This document shows positions 35,351-44,133 of a DNA stretch of 64,000 nucleotides, piece after piece. A program made the translations under genes and the position numbers. The stretch covers positions 186,001-250,000 of the forward strand of contig NZ_CYSB01000005.1 of NCBI RefSeq assembly GCF_001458255.1, in the 5' to 3' direction. The notes beneath the pieces are model-generated. The model worked only from the letters and a program-made list of their open reading frames with translations. It did no database searches and was not told the DNA's origin. This DNA is from Thalassovita autumnalis (GTDB lineage Bacteria; Pseudomonadota; Alphaproteobacteria; Rhodobacterales; Rhodobacteraceae). Numbering within the stretch: position 1 is the first letter of the stretch; every line of letters begins with the position of its first letter.

Positions 35351-35949
35351 CAGAGATCCAGAAACACGGTTTCCTGCGCCCCTTGCAGATAGATGTCAAA
35401 ACGGTACTGACCTTCGCCGGTCTTTTTGGCGACCAATGTCTCAACCCGGTTGCGTTGTTCGATGCGCGCCAGCAGCGGATCCGCGCTGTTGTCTTCATCT
35501 TCGAAATAGATGCGGGTCTGCAGGCCAATGTTGATGCCACGGGCGACAATCCACAGCGCGATGTGGGGGGCTTGTTGGCCGCCCGCGCGGGTCGGGGTTG
35601 CGCCGGGTTTGACGGTGGTGAGTGTGAATTCCCCGGTGTCTTTGTCTGCGGCAAACCGGCAGAACCCATTGACCTTGGGGTCCGCGCCCTGCTGACCGGC
35701 AAAGCGCCCGCTGGCATCGGCCTGCCAGCTTTCAAACATGGCGTCGCGCATGGCCCAGCCGGTGCCGTCATAGATTGAACCGGTGATGGTGATCACCTCA
35801 CCTTCCGCACCGTCTTCGATGGCGCGTAGGCCCAGGTCCTCGGGATAGACACCTTCGAGCCCGGCGAAGCTGGGGATGCAGCCGATATGCACGTAAGGTC
35901 CGGCGGTCTGGCTGGGGGTTTCCACCAATGTGTCGAGTTTCTGGACCAT
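35350..35949 (-). CDS. pcaG: protocatechuate 3,4-dioxygenase alpha subunit
   Basis: The 199-residue intradiol dioxygenase subunit has TPSQTAGPYVHIG at the N-terminus, GSIYDGTGWAMRDAMFESWQADA, and a late ARGINIGLQTRIYFEDE segment. It lacks the full Tyr/Tyr/His/His iron set, as expected for the alpha chain. With PcaH it cleaves the ring of protocatechuate between the hydroxyls. The ATG at 35949 shares one base with the pcaH stop; a GTG at 35952 is adjacent. Confidence 0.95.
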   Translation of the reverse strand: MVQKLDTLVETPSQTAGPYVHIGCIPSFAGLEGVYPEDLGLRAIEDGAEGEVITITGSIYDGTGWAMRDAMFESWQADASGRFAGQQGADPKVNGFCRFAADKDTGEFTLTTVKPGATPTRAGGQQAPHIALWIVARGINIGLQTRIYFEDEDNSADPLLARIEQRNRVETLVAKKTGEGQYRFDIYLQGAQETVFLDL

Positions 35950-36695
35950 CACAGACCCTCCATCCGGTTTTCAAACATGGTCTGGCGACGGCCGCGCAGC
36001 ACGATGTCAAATTTATACGCCAGGAAATCCAGCGGGCGGGCCTTGGCCATATCCAGCGGTGCGACGAGGCGGTCCAGCTGGCTGCGCGACTTCACCGTGG
36101 CGGCGATCGGGCAACGTTCGATCAAAGGGTCGCCTTCGAAATACATCTGGGTGATCAGGCGCTGACCGAAGCTGTGACCAAAGACCGAGATGTGGATGTG
36201 CATCGGGCGCCAGTCATTGCCCCGGTTGGGCCAGGGGTAGGCGCCGGGGCGGATGGTCAGAAACTCATAACATCCGTTTTCATCGGTCAATGTGCGACCG
36301 CAGCCGCCGAAGTTCGGATCCAGTGGGGCCAGATAGCCGTCCTTCACATGGCGATAACGGCCACCGGCATTGGCCTGCCAGATCTCGACAAGGGTATGCG
36401 GCACCGGCCGACCCATTTCATCCAGCACCCGGCCATGCATCAGGATGCGTTCGCCCACCGCTGGTTTGGCCGCATCTTTGGAGTAGTTGAGGATCAGGTT
36501 GTTATCCAACGGACCCAGCATGGAGTGGCCAAAACGCGGGCCGGTTTCCTCGGACAGGGTGCTTTCCATCGACAGCAGCGGTTGGTTCGGCGATCGCGGC
36601 ACCGAGGTTTTGTAATCCGGGTCATAAGGCACCGGATGCGCCGCGCGGTTGCGCGGGATCAGCGGCCCCTGATCGATGTAAGCTTGGTCGCTCAT
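35949..36695 (-). CDS. pcaH: protocatechuate 3,4-dioxygenase beta subunit (iron-binding)
   Basis: The 248-residue catalytic subunit contains GRVLDEMGRPVPHTLVEIWQANAGGRY with an iron-ligand Tyr region, YEFLTIRPGAYPWPN, and WRPMHIHISVFG with the His-x-His iron ligands. It opens protocatechuate to 3-carboxy-cis,cis-muconate. The start overlaps the pcaC stop by 4 bases. Confidence 0.96.
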   Translation of the reverse strand: MSDQAYIDQGPLIPRNRAAHPVPYDPDYKTSVPRSPNQPLLSMESTLSEETGPRFGHSMLGPLDNNLILNYSKDAAKPAVGERILMHGRVLDEMGRPVPHTLVEIWQANAGGRYRHVKDGYLAPLDPNFGGCGRTLTDENGCYEFLTIRPGAYPWPNRGNDWRPMHIHISVFGHSFGQRLITQMYFEGDPLIERCPIAATVKSRSQLDRLVAPLDMAKARPLDFLAYKFDIVLRGRRQTMFENRMEGL

Positions 36696-37084
36696 TCTGG
36701 CGTGGTCTCCATTTCGGCGTAGGTGGCTTTGGCCAATTTCAAAGCATGATTGGCACGTGGCACGCCTGCGTAGATTGCAACATGCTGGAACACTTCCAGC
36801 ACGTCCTCCTTGCTGGCCCCGGTGCGGGCGGTGGCCCGGATGTGCATCGGGATTTCGTCAAAATTGCCCAAGGCGGCCAGCAGCGCCAAGGTCAGCATGG
36901 ACCGTTCGCGGTCGCTGATCCCATCGCTGGCCCAGACGTTGCCCCAGGCGCCTTCGGTTATCAGTTGCTGAAACGGTTCGTCCAACGGGGTTTTGGCCGC
37001 TTCGGCGCGGTCCACATGGGCATCGCCCAAAATACGACGCCGTACGGTCATACCCTTTTCATAGCGATCAAAGCGCTCAGACAT
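36692..37084 (-). CDS. pcaC: 4-carboxymuconolactone decarboxylase
   Basis: The 130-residue protein of the CMD/AhpD family has RYEKGMTVRRRILGDAHVDRA and PFQQLITEGAWGNVWAS at the start, RSMLTLALLAALGNFDEIPMH and EVFQHVAIYAGVPRAN in the core. It decarboxylates 4-carboxymuconolactone to 3-oxoadipate enol-lactone. Its ATG lies 8 bases inside the pcaD gene. Confidence 0.95.
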   Translation of the reverse strand: MSERFDRYEKGMTVRRRILGDAHVDRAEAAKTPLDEPFQQLITEGAWGNVWASDGISDRERSMLTLALLAALGNFDEIPMHIRATARTGASKEDVLEVFQHVAIYAGVPRANHALKLAKATYAEMETTPE

Positions 37085-37865
37085 GGCCGATCTCCTGCAG
37101 GAAATGGGTGAGGGCCTCGGCATAGGTTTCGGGCTGTTCCACGCAGGGGATGTGACCGGCGCGGCGGATCAGTTTGAACTTGCTGCCCGGCACCAGATCG
37201 GTGGTTTCACGCACCAGATCCGCCGGGGTGGAGCCATCATCGGAGCCGGCAATGCCCAGTGTTGGCAGGCGCAATCCGCTGGTTGGGGTGTAGAAATCTG
37301 TCCCGGCAATTGCATGACAGCAGCCGATGTAACCTTCCAGCGGGGTGTCCAGCAGACGCTGGCGCCAAACACCTGCGGCATCACTTTCGCGGAAGGCTTT
37401 GGTGAACCAGCGTTCCAGGATGTTATCAACCAGCGCTTCCATGCCACCCGCCTGTAACGCGGTGATCCGATCCTGCCACATCGACGGCTGGCCGATCTTG
37501 GCGGCGGTGTTTGACAGCACCATGGCGCGGACCAGATCCAGACGTTTGACCGCCAGCCCCTGGGTGATCATCCCGCCAATGGACAGGCCGACCAGAACGG
37601 CATCCTTGACCTCTAAGTGGTCCAGCAGGGTTTCGGTGTCGCGCACAAGCGTGCCCATTGCATAGGGCGCAGGGGGGCAATCGCTCTGGCCGTGGCCGCG
37701 TTTGTCAAAACGGATGATGCGCAGGCCCTTGGGCAGCAGCGGCAGGACATCGTCCCAGACCCGCACGTCAGTGCCGAGAGAGTTGATAAAGACCAGCGGT
37801 GCGCCCTCAGGGTCACCGTCTTCGACGTAGTGCAAGGTGATGTCGTTCAGATGTGCCGTCGCCAT
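37077..37865 (-). CDS. pcaD: 3-oxoadipate enol-lactonase
   Basis: The 262-residue alpha/beta hydrolase has FINSLGTDVRVWD, FDKRGHGQSD, the nucleophile elbow VGLSIGGMITQG, and a C-terminal GHIPCVEQPE with the catalytic His. It hydrolyses the enol-lactone to 3-oxoadipate. It is the first gene of the operon; AGGACAG precedes ATG 37865. The genes for the next steps (pcaIJF) and the usual regulator pcaQ are not in this window. Confidence 0.94.
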   Translation of the reverse strand: MATAHLNDITLHYVEDGDPEGAPLVFINSLGTDVRVWDDVLPLLPKGLRIIRFDKRGHGQSDCPPAPYAMGTLVRDTETLLDHLEVKDAVLVGLSIGGMITQGLAVKRLDLVRAMVLSNTAAKIGQPSMWQDRITALQAGGMEALVDNILERWFTKAFRESDAAGVWRQRLLDTPLEGYIGCCHAIAGTDFYTPTSGLRLPTLGIAGSDDGSTPADLVRETTDLVPGSKFKLIRRAGHIPCVEQPETYAEALTHFLQEIGHV

Positions 37866-37949
37866 CGATCTGTCCTGTCCTAGAAGCAAATTGGCCAACA
37901 GACTGATCTGGTGGGGCCAAAGCGTCAATCGCGTTGCCTGATAGAAACA

Positions 37950-37978
37950 GATTTTAATTGTCATCGTCAATTAAAATC
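37950..37978. promoter_or_regulatory. long perfect inverted repeat upstream of the pca operon
   Basis: GATTTTAATTG (37950-37960) and CAATTAAAATC (37968-37978) are perfect 11-bp arms around 7 bases, centred about 100 bp upstream of the pcaD ATG. The stem is too AT-rich for a terminator of the upstream EEP gene, so an operator is the better reading. It does not resemble the short dyad usually bound by LysR-type PcaQ. Confidence 0.6.
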
Positions 37979-38011
37979 GTGCCTCAGCTCTGCAGGTCCG
38001 CAACAGCCCGT

Positions 38012-39202
38012 TCAATCGCGTATGTTCAGATGCGCCATGATCTGCCCGTGATCCGAGGCCAGTTTGTTATAGGGGGCCTCAGCATGGGCGCCGTCGGTGA
38101 TGTGGTCATTAAAGCAGCTGAAGTATTCCATCTCGCCCACCGCGCCACTGCTTTCGGGCAGGAAATGGCGGCTGAGATAGATCTGATCGATGCTTTCATA
38201 ACTGCCACCAAAGGCCGAGGTGAAGACCATGTCGCGCAGGCTTTTGCGGATGAACAGTTTCTCCGCGGAATGCAGCCTCAGGGCCTCAATCGCTTCGGTG
38301 ATCTGATCGTTTTCTTCGCGGCTGTAGCGGTCATTTGGTGCCTCGGCGTCATGGCGCAGCATCCAGGCGTAGTTGCGGAACGGCACCTCACCGGCAATGA
38401 TTTCCGAACTGACGGAGTGTTCGCCATCGTTGAAATCCCCCAGCGCAATAACCGGTCGGCCTGCGCTCAGTTCTTCCACAATGGCGCGGCGCATCACCCA
38501 GGCTTCGGCCATGCGGCGCAACCCGGCCCGCAGATTGCCAAGGGCACGGGCCATCGGATCATATTGCGTTAGATCTGCAGCAGGGGCGAAGGGCGCACCG
38601 GGCGCGCGGTCGTATTCACCCAGCTTTGATTTCAGGTGGCAGCAAAACAGCGTCACGATCTGCGATCCCATCGGGATCCGCACCTTTAGAATGGGGCGGG
38701 ACAGGCGGGTAATGCGGTAGTGTCCAGCCTCTTCCCCGGTCAGATCGCGAAATGGGATTTCCAGCGGTTCCGGCAGGATCTGGATCACCTCTGGCGTTCC
38801 GGCAAAGCCCTGCCGTGACAGCACCGCAACACCGGGGCGACGTTCGCCCGGTGCACCATCATTGGCGTTTGGCGCGACGGCCAAAGCGGCCTGACCACAG
38901 GGGGTGTAGCCAAGTTTTCGGAAGATCGCCTTCTTCCGGTAGCTTTTGGATCGGTCCGGCAGCACCGCCTCATTCAGGGCCTGCCCGCGCGCGTCCGCTT
39001 CGGCGATGACAGCGCGCAGCGCATCTTCTTCAAAGACTTCCTGAAAGCCGATCACATCGGCATCCATCGATAGGATCTGATCCGCGCACCAGTCTTGTTT
39101 CCAGGCAAATTCCTCAGGCGTGTAGCTTTGGAATTTGTAATATTCCTGATCGGCCCCAATCAGGTTCTTCAGGTTGAAACTGGCTACGGTGACGCGGGTC
39201 AT
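38012..39202 (-). CDS. endonuclease/exonuclease/phosphatase (EEP) family protein
   Basis: The 396-residue protein starts VTVASFNLKNLIG, has IGFQEVFEEDAL with the metal-binding Glu, RRPGVAVLSRQGF, CCHLKSKLGEYD, the Asp/Asn motif ALGDFNDGEHS and a final SDHGQIMAHL, the complete EEP fold signature. It is a Mg-dependent phosphodiesterase or nuclease of unknown substrate, without a signal peptide. GGAGGAG precedes the ATG. It is last in a four-gene unit with the dehydratase, hydrolase and dehalogenase genes. Confidence 0.85.
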   Translation of the reverse strand: MTRVTVASFNLKNLIGADQEYYKFQSYTPEEFAWKQDWCADQILSMDADVIGFQEVFEEDALRAVIAEADARGQALNEAVLPDRSKSYRKKAIFRKLGYTPCGQAALAVAPNANDGAPGERRPGVAVLSRQGFAGTPEVIQILPEPLEIPFRDLTGEEAGHYRITRLSRPILKVRIPMGSQIVTLFCCHLKSKLGEYDRAPGAPFAPAADLTQYDPMARALGNLRAGLRRMAEAWVMRRAIVEELSAGRPVIALGDFNDGEHSVSSEIIAGEVPFRNYAWMLRHDAEAPNDRYSREENDQITEAIEALRLHSAEKLFIRKSLRDMVFTSAFGGSYESIDQIYLSRHFLPESSGAVGEMEYFSCFNDHITDGAHAEAPYNKLASDHGQIMAHLNIRD

Positions 39203-39223
39203 CTTCTCCTCCGGTGTGGTGTG

Positions 39224-40198
39224 TCAGCGAGCGTAGCTTTGCAGGGCGCGTGTGAACATCTCTGGATCGACATTGCCGCCGGAAATTGTGGCGATGACGG
39301 TGTCGCCCTCCAGCTCATCGCCGTGAAACAGCGCGGCGGCCATCGCGGCGGCACCGCCGGGTTCCACCACCAGCTTCAGCCGCAGAAAGGCTAGTGCCAT
39401 GGCGTGCAAGCATTCGTCTTCGCTCACTGCGATGCCCGGGCCACAGAGGCGATGCATGATCGGGAAGGTCAGATCCCCCGCCGCTGGGGTCAGGATTGCA
39501 TCACAGATATTGCCGCTCATTGCCGGGTTCGTCTCGATCTGACCTGAGGCCAGCGACCGTTTCACATCGTCAAACCCTTCCGGTTCCGCCGGGCGTACCT
39601 TGAGGCCGGGCGCGTCTGCCTCCAGTGCCAGTGCAATGCCGCTGGTCAATCCACCGCCACCGCAACAGACTACCACTTCAGCCTCGGAAATCCCCAGATC
39701 CGCCGCCTGCTGGGCAATCTCCAGCCCGCAAGTGCCCTGACCGGCGATCACCTGAGGTTCATCATAGGGTTTGACCAGCGTCAGACCACGCTCGGCCTCC
39801 AGCCGGGCGCCGATCTCTTCGCGGCTCTCCTTGGCGCGATCGTAAAGCACAACCTCAGCCCCCAGTGCCCGGGTGTTGTCGATCTTCAGTTGCGGTGCAT
39901 CTGCGGGCATGATGATGACGGCTGGCACCCCATGCTGCTGGGCGGCAAAGGCTACACCCTGTGCATGATTGCCGCTGGAAAAGGCCAGGACGCCCTTCTG
40001 GCGCGTTGCCTCATCCATCGCTGACAGGGCCGACCAGCCACCGCGGAACTTGAAACTGCCGGTGTGTTGCAGGCATTCGGGTTTCACAAACAGACGGCGA
40101 CCTGCGATCTCATCCAGAAAGGGGGAGGACAGCAGAGGTGTTTTGCGGGCGTGGCCCTCAAGCCGCTGCGCGGCGGCGCGGATCATGTCGATGTTCAT
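39224..40198 (-). CDS. threonine/serine or hydroxyaspartate dehydratase-like PLP enzyme
   Basis: The 324-residue fold type II PLP enzyme has the lysine in HTGSFKFRGG, SSGNHAQGVAFAA, the phosphate cup CCGGGGLTSG, and VEPGGAAAMAA plus ISGGN at the end. It lacks the ACT domain of biosynthetic threonine deaminase. Serine/threonine dehydratases, serine racemases and threo-3-hydroxyaspartate ammonia-lyases all have this form, so the substrate is open. The ATG shares one base with the preceding hydrolase stop. Confidence 0.86.
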   Translation of the reverse strand: MNIDMIRAAAQRLEGHARKTPLLSSPFLDEIAGRRLFVKPECLQHTGSFKFRGGWSALSAMDEATRQKGVLAFSSGNHAQGVAFAAQQHGVPAVIIMPADAPQLKIDNTRALGAEVVLYDRAKESREEIGARLEAERGLTLVKPYDEPQVIAGQGTCGLEIAQQAADLGISEAEVVVCCGGGGLTSGIALALEADAPGLKVRPAEPEGFDDVKRSLASGQIETNPAMSGNICDAILTPAAGDLTFPIMHRLCGPGIAVSEDECLHAMALAFLRLKLVVEPGGAAAMAAALFHGDELEGDTVIATISGGNVDPEMFTRALQSYAR

Positions 40199-41037
40199 CA
40201 GGATGCCTTTTGCAAATCGTTGAGCCAATCGGCCAGAACGGCCTTGGCTTCGGGTTCATCAAGGAAGGGGATATGCGCGCGGTCCGCCACATGGGCAACG
40301 CGCAGGTCTGGCATGCGGCGCTGCATTTCATCCACGGTGGCATGGCTGAGCAGATCGGAATTTGCACCATGGATCACCGCGCAGGGCAGGGGGGCAATCG
40401 CCTCAAAAAAAGGCCAGAGGTCTACGCCGCCTTCGGCCCCCGCCGCAATAATCGCGTCCCGCAGTTTTGGATCGTAATTCAGCGCGACACCTTCGGCGGT
40501 ATGCACATGTGTTGTGGCCACCTCTTGCCGCCACCGGCTGAGGGGGACGCCGGGAAACTGCGCCTCCATCACCGTTTTGCGGGCTGCGGCCATGGCGTCG
40601 AGGTCCGCAAATGTGGGCTGGATACCCAGATACCCCATGATTGCGGTCAGGCCCTCGGCGTCCAGAACCGGCCCAATGTCGTTGAGCGCGACGCCCAGCA
40701 GCCGGGTTTTGGCGGTCGCGGCCAACCCCATGCCGATCAGCCCGCCCCGGGAGGTGCCCAACAGCGCAAACTGCGCGATGCCAAGGTGATCCATCAGCTC
40801 CAGCGCATCCTGCGCTTCACGGGGCAGGGTGTAGCTCATCGGGTCTGGGGCATAATCTGACCGGCCCCGACCGCGATAATCCATGCGGATCATCCGATGG
40901 CCTGCAAGGAGTTGCGGCGCTACATGGTCAAAGTCCCGCACATTGCGGGTCAGGCCGGACAGACACAGTATTGGCAGCCCTTCGCCTTCATCTTCGTAAT
41001 AGAGGGACAGTCCGTCGGAGGTGGTAAAGCGGGGCAT
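40198..41037 (-). CDS. alpha/beta hydrolase
   Basis: The 279-residue hydrolase shows CLSGLTRNVRDFD (oxyanion region), RMDYRGRGRSDYA, nucleophile elbow LLGTSRGGLIG, and a C-terminal DRAHIPFLDEP with the likely catalytic His. It resembles lactonase, esterase and C-C hydrolase relatives; the substrate is unknown. It lies 26 bases after the dehalogenase gene and overlaps the dehydratase gene by one base. Confidence 0.83.
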   Translation of the reverse strand: MPRFTTSDGLSLYYEDEGEGLPILCLSGLTRNVRDFDHVAPQLLAGHRMIRMDYRGRGRSDYAPDPMSYTLPREAQDALELMDHLGIAQFALLGTSRGGLIGMGLAATAKTRLLGVALNDIGPVLDAEGLTAIMGYLGIQPTFADLDAMAAARKTVMEAQFPGVPLSRWRQEVATTHVHTAEGVALNYDPKLRDAIIAAGAEGGVDLWPFFEAIAPLPCAVIHGANSDLLSHATVDEMQRRMPDLRVAHVADRAHIPFLDEPEAKAVLADWLNDLQKAS

Positions 41038-41063
41038 TGAAAACTCGGGAAATTAGTAAGGGA

Positions 41064-41750
41064 TCAGGCGCGCGCGAGGTCAGGAATAGTGGTCAGGTTG
41101 GTCAATGTGTGCTGCGGCCGGGCCGGTAGTCGGTCCACAGGCTCGGCGGCCCGATTGACCCATGCGGTGGTGAAGCCATATCCGGCGGCCGCCCCCGCAT
41201 CCCATCCATTGGATGAGATGAACAAAACCTCCTCCTTAGCGCAACCGAAGCGCTGCCCAACAAGGTCATATACCTGCGGTGCGGGTTTGAAGATGCCGAC
41301 ATCCTGCACCGACAACACATCGTCCAGCACCGCGCCAATGCCTGCGGATTGCACCGCCCCGTCCAGCATGTCCGGGCTGCCGTTTGACAGAATGGCGGTG
41401 TTGAACCCGGCCTCTTTCAGCTGCGCCAGCATCTGGGGCACTTCTGGATAGGCCTGCAGTTCCCAGTAAAGCGCCAGTAGACGTTCACGCAGTTCAGGAT
41501 CGCCGCCAAGGTCTGTGGCCTCCAGCGCCCAATCCAGCCCGTCCTGCGTGACCTGCCAGAAATCGGTGTAATCCCCCGTGACGGCCCGCAGCCAGCTGTA
41601 TTGCAGCTGTTTCAATCGCCAATGTTCTGCCAGTTTGGGCCAGGATTGCGCCAGCGCTTCGCGCCCCGGTTCGGTAGCGGCGCGGCGCGCGGCAGAGGCC
41701 ACATCAAACAGGGTGCCATAGGCATCAAAGATACAGGTTGTGATGGCCAT
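41064..41750 (-). CDS. haloacid dehalogenase, type II
   Basis: The 228-residue protein has the type II L-2-haloacid dehalogenase set: nucleophile FDAYGTLFDV, LSNGSPDML, the lysine in GIFKPAPQVYDLV, and SSNGWDAGAAAGYGF. These match the active-site residues of L-DEX enzymes, which hydrolyse (S)-2-haloacids to (R)-2-hydroxyacids. GAGGAGG lies 6 bases before ATG 41750. It heads the operon with the hydrolase, dehydratase and EEP genes. A non-halogenated substrate cannot be excluded. Confidence 0.88.
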   Translation of the reverse strand: MAITTCIFDAYGTLFDVASAARRAATEPGREALAQSWPKLAEHWRLKQLQYSWLRAVTGDYTDFWQVTQDGLDWALEATDLGGDPELRERLLALYWELQAYPEVPQMLAQLKEAGFNTAILSNGSPDMLDGAVQSAGIGAVLDDVLSVQDVGIFKPAPQVYDLVGQRFGCAKEEVLFISSNGWDAGAAAGYGFTTAWVNRAAEPVDRLPARPQHTLTNLTTIPDLARA

Positions 41751-41967
41751 CGGCGCCTCCTCTTTTACGGCGCAGGGTTGCATGGCCTTGCCGCGAAGGA
41801 AAGCACGCAATTGTACCAACATGACAGCGTAGATTGTGCCAAATCAGGCCGAATTTGCATTCATGCGCCCGCGCCGCTAGGGTGCCTGCCAGCCGAGGGC
41901 GCCCGACCGGAGAGGAAAGCGACGCGCCCCTCATGTAATCACACTCCCAGACAGTATTGGAACAGCT

Positions 41968-42396
41968 ATGACCCAGGTCAAAACGGGTGACACCGTAGGC
42001 ATTCACTATACCGGAACGCTGAAAGACGGTTCGGTTTTCGACAGCTCCGAAGGGCGCGATCCGCTGACCTTTGAAGTGGGCAGCGGCCAGATCATCCCGG
42101 GCCTTGATAAGGCGCTGCCGGGCATGGCGATTGGTGACAAGAAAACCGTCGAAGTGCCCGCGATGGAGGCCTATGGCCCGATCCAGCCCGGCGCCCGCCA
42201 AAGCCTGCCGCGCGCGGATTTCCCCGCCGACATCCCGGCCGAAATTGGCCTGCAGCTGCAGATGCAGACCCCGGATGGCCAGGTGCTGCCCGTGACCATC
42301 GTTGATCTGACAGATGATGAGATCACCCTAGATGCCAACCACCCGCTGGCCGGCAAGGATCTGACATTTGCGATTGAGCTGGTCTCGATCAGCTAA
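41968..42396 (+). CDS. FKBP-type peptidyl-prolyl isomerase (SlyD-like)
   Basis: The 142-residue protein has VGIHYTGTLKDGSVFDSSEGRDPLTFEVGSG...GLDKALPGMAIGDKK, the split FKBP fold, with an IF (insert-in-flap) domain (about residues 70-125) as in SlyD. It lacks the His/Cys-rich metal-binding tail of Escherichia coli SlyD. It acts as a cytosolic folding catalyst and chaperone. It is monocistronic and ends at a strong terminator. Confidence 0.9.
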   Translation: MTQVKTGDTVGIHYTGTLKDGSVFDSSEGRDPLTFEVGSGQIIPGLDKALPGMAIGDKKTVEVPAMEAYGPIQPGARQSLPRADFPADIPAEIGLQLQMQTPDGQVLPVTIVDLTDDEITLDANHPLAGKDLTFAIELVSIS

Positions 42397-42416
42397 GCGT
42401 TATGCTGTGAAAACAG

Positions 42417-42445
42417 AAAAGGCCTCGCAACAGCGGGGCCTTTTT
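42417..42445 (+). terminator. intrinsic terminator after the FKBP gene
   Basis: AAAAGGCCTCG (42417-42427) pairs with CGGGGCCTTTTT (42434-42445) through one G-T pair and ends in a T-run. The A/T symmetry could also serve the convergent Fur-family gene. Confidence 0.9.
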
Positions 42446-42477
42446 CATTTGGTCGACACGTGTGGTCGACGTATGGA

Positions 42478-42900
42478 TTACTTCCGGCGCAGTTTAATCA
42501 CAACATCCACGGCGCTGATCTCGGCGCCTTCGGGTGGTTCGGGCAGCTGAATGATCTTCAGCTGCTCCGCCGGTGCATCGGTCAGCGCGCCGTCATCTTC
42601 CCAGAAGAAGTGCGGATGATCGTGGGTGTTGGTGTCAAAATAGCTTTTGGAGCCATCTACCGTGACTTCCTGCATCAGGCCTGCCTCACAGAAGGCGCGC
42701 AGGGTGTTGTAGACGGTTGCCAGAGAGACGCTTTCGCCATTGTCGCGTACGGACGCAAACAGGCTTTCGGCGGTGACATGGCGATCCTGCCCGTCCCCGA
42801 CCAGCAAAGTGGCGAGGGCGAGACGCTGCCTCGTGGGGCGTAGACCGGCACCTGCCAGCCATTTGGAGCCCCTCTGGGTTGCCTCAGGCGATACTGTCAT
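42478..42900 (-). CDS. irr: Fur family regulator, probable Irr (iron response regulator)
   Basis: The 140-residue Fur-fold protein has LRPTRQRLALATLL, HVTAESLFASV, SLATVYNTLRAFCEAGLM and the histidine cluster THDHPHFF. It lacks the CxxC structural zinc pairs of classical Fur, as Irr does, and has no N-terminal heme motif of the Bradyrhizobium type. Divergence from fabA is a common position for irr in alphaproteobacteria. The start at 42900 follows AGGAC. It would repress iron-consuming genes under iron limitation. Confidence 0.75.
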   Translation of the reverse strand: MTVSPEATQRGSKWLAGAGLRPTRQRLALATLLVGDGQDRHVTAESLFASVRDNGESVSLATVYNTLRAFCEAGLMQEVTVDGSKSYFDTNTHDHPHFFWEDDGALTDAPAEQLKIIQLPEPPEGAEISAVDVVIKLRRK

Positions 42901-42910
42901 CGACTCGTGT

Positions 42911-42946
42911 CCTAGTTCCAATATCCCTTTTTATAACGGTTCTAGG
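42911..42946. promoter_or_regulatory. imperfect inverted repeat in the irr-fabA intergenic region
   Basis: CCTAGTTCC (42911-42919) and GGTTCTAGG (42938-42946) share outer CCTAG/CTAGG symmetry around an AT-rich core with TTATAAC. The rest of the 263-bp divergent region (42901-43163) shows nothing else I can name. An iron-responsive site is possible but not demonstrated. Confidence 0.35.
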
Positions 42947-43163
42947 TCCGGATGTTCAAATGAAAACCATTTGCAACTGCGCTCCGACATTTTCTGTGAC
43001 CAGAATCCCGCTGCATTCCCTTGGGTGAGCTTTGCCTGATTTGCGGCGTGCGCCGTGCCGCGCCGTTGCGGTGCGCCCAGACCCGCAAGGCTTGCGCCAG
43101 CGGCTTTTACGGTGCTAGAGGGGGCGGGAATGTAACAGAATTATCCCGGAGGGGGCGCCACGC

Positions 43164-43673
43164 ATGGCACAATATCCGAGCAGCTTTGACAAAGACGATC
43201 TTCTGAAATGCGCCCGAGGCGAGCTGTTTGGCCCTGGCAACGCCCAACTGCCGGCCCCGCCGATGCTGATGATGGACCGCATCACCGAAATCTCGGAAGA
43301 TGGCGGTGCCCACGGCAAGGGCCACGTGCTGGCCGAATTCGACATCACCCATGACCTGTGGTTCTTCGATTGTCACTTCCCGGGTAACCCGATCATGCCC
43401 GGCTGTCTGGGTCTGGACGGTCTGTGGCAGCTGACCGGCTTCAACCTTGGCTGGCGCGGCTGGCTGGGCCGTGGCTACGCGCTGGGCGTCGGTGAGGTGA
43501 AGCTGACCGGCATGGTGCGCCCTGACCGTAAGATGCTGACCTACAAGATTGATTTCACCAAGGCGATCCAAACCCGCCGCCTGACCATGGGCGTTGCTGA
43601 CGGTATCGTCGAAGCGGATGGTGAGGTGATTTATCAGGTGAAAGACATGAAAGTCGCCCTCAGCGAAAGCTGA
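43164..43673 (+). CDS. fabA: 3-hydroxydecanoyl-ACP dehydratase/isomerase
   Basis: The 169-residue hotdog protein has [10 protein letters not shown], the catalytic His in [19 protein letters not shown] and the active-site Asp in [11 protein letters not shown]. It dehydrates 3-hydroxydecanoyl-ACP and isomerises the double bond, initiating unsaturated fatty-acid synthesis together with FabB. The normally adjacent fabB lies 2.1 kb downstream here. A GGAGGG sequence precedes the ATG at a suitable distance. Confidence 0.97.
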   Translation: MAQYPSSFDKDDLLKCARGELFGPGNAQLPAPPMLMMDRITEISEDGGAHGKGHVLAEFDITHDLWFFDCHFPGNPIMPGCLGLDGLWQLTGFNLGWRGWLGRGYALGVGEVKLTGMVRPDRKMLTYKIDFTKAIQTRRLTMGVADGIVEADGEVIYQVKDMKVALSES

Positions 43674-43754
43674 TCGCAGGCGTTTCGTGTTGCTTTGCAG
43701 GCCGGCCCGGTGGGCCGGTCTGATCGTTTTAGGACCCCGCTGCAGGAGCGCCCC

Positions 43755-44003
43755 ATGACCCCGGAAGAAATCACCGCCTGCGTCAATGCCGCCTTTCCGC
43801 TGCCGTCGATCTTGTTCGTCATCGGGGCGCTGACCCTGGCCGCTTATCTGAAGCGTAAATATCAGCTGACGCTTGCCCAAACCTTCAAGGCGATGGTCGG
43901 GGTTGAGAAGGTGCGCCACACCAAAGCCTCGGCCACTATCATGATGCTGACCCTGATCGTACCGCTTGGTCTTTGGCTGTTACTGGGCCAGCGCTGCGGT
44001 TAG
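43755..44003 (+). CDS. small membrane protein of unknown function
   Basis: The 82-residue product has two predicted transmembrane segments (ILFVIGALTLAAYL and IMMLTLIVPLGLWLLL) joined by a basic loop (KRKYQLTLAQTFKAMVGVEKVRH). I recognise no family. GCAGGAG precedes the ATG. A perfect CCGGCCC/GGGCCGG hairpin (43702-43718) lies between fabA and this gene without a T-run, so read-through from fabA is likely. Confidence 0.65.
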   Translation: MTPEEITACVNAAFPLPSILFVIGALTLAAYLKRKYQLTLAQTFKAMVGVEKVRHTKASATIMMLTLIVPLGLWLLLGQRCG

Positions 44004-44133
44004 GCGCAGTGCCATTATTCTGCATTACATGTTTTGTAACAGAGGTTTACAGCGGTATTCCGCTTGCCTTACCCTCTTAAACTAACGCCGAACGGATCGC
44101 GTCTGGCTGAGAAACGGCGGGGATGCGTGGCAG

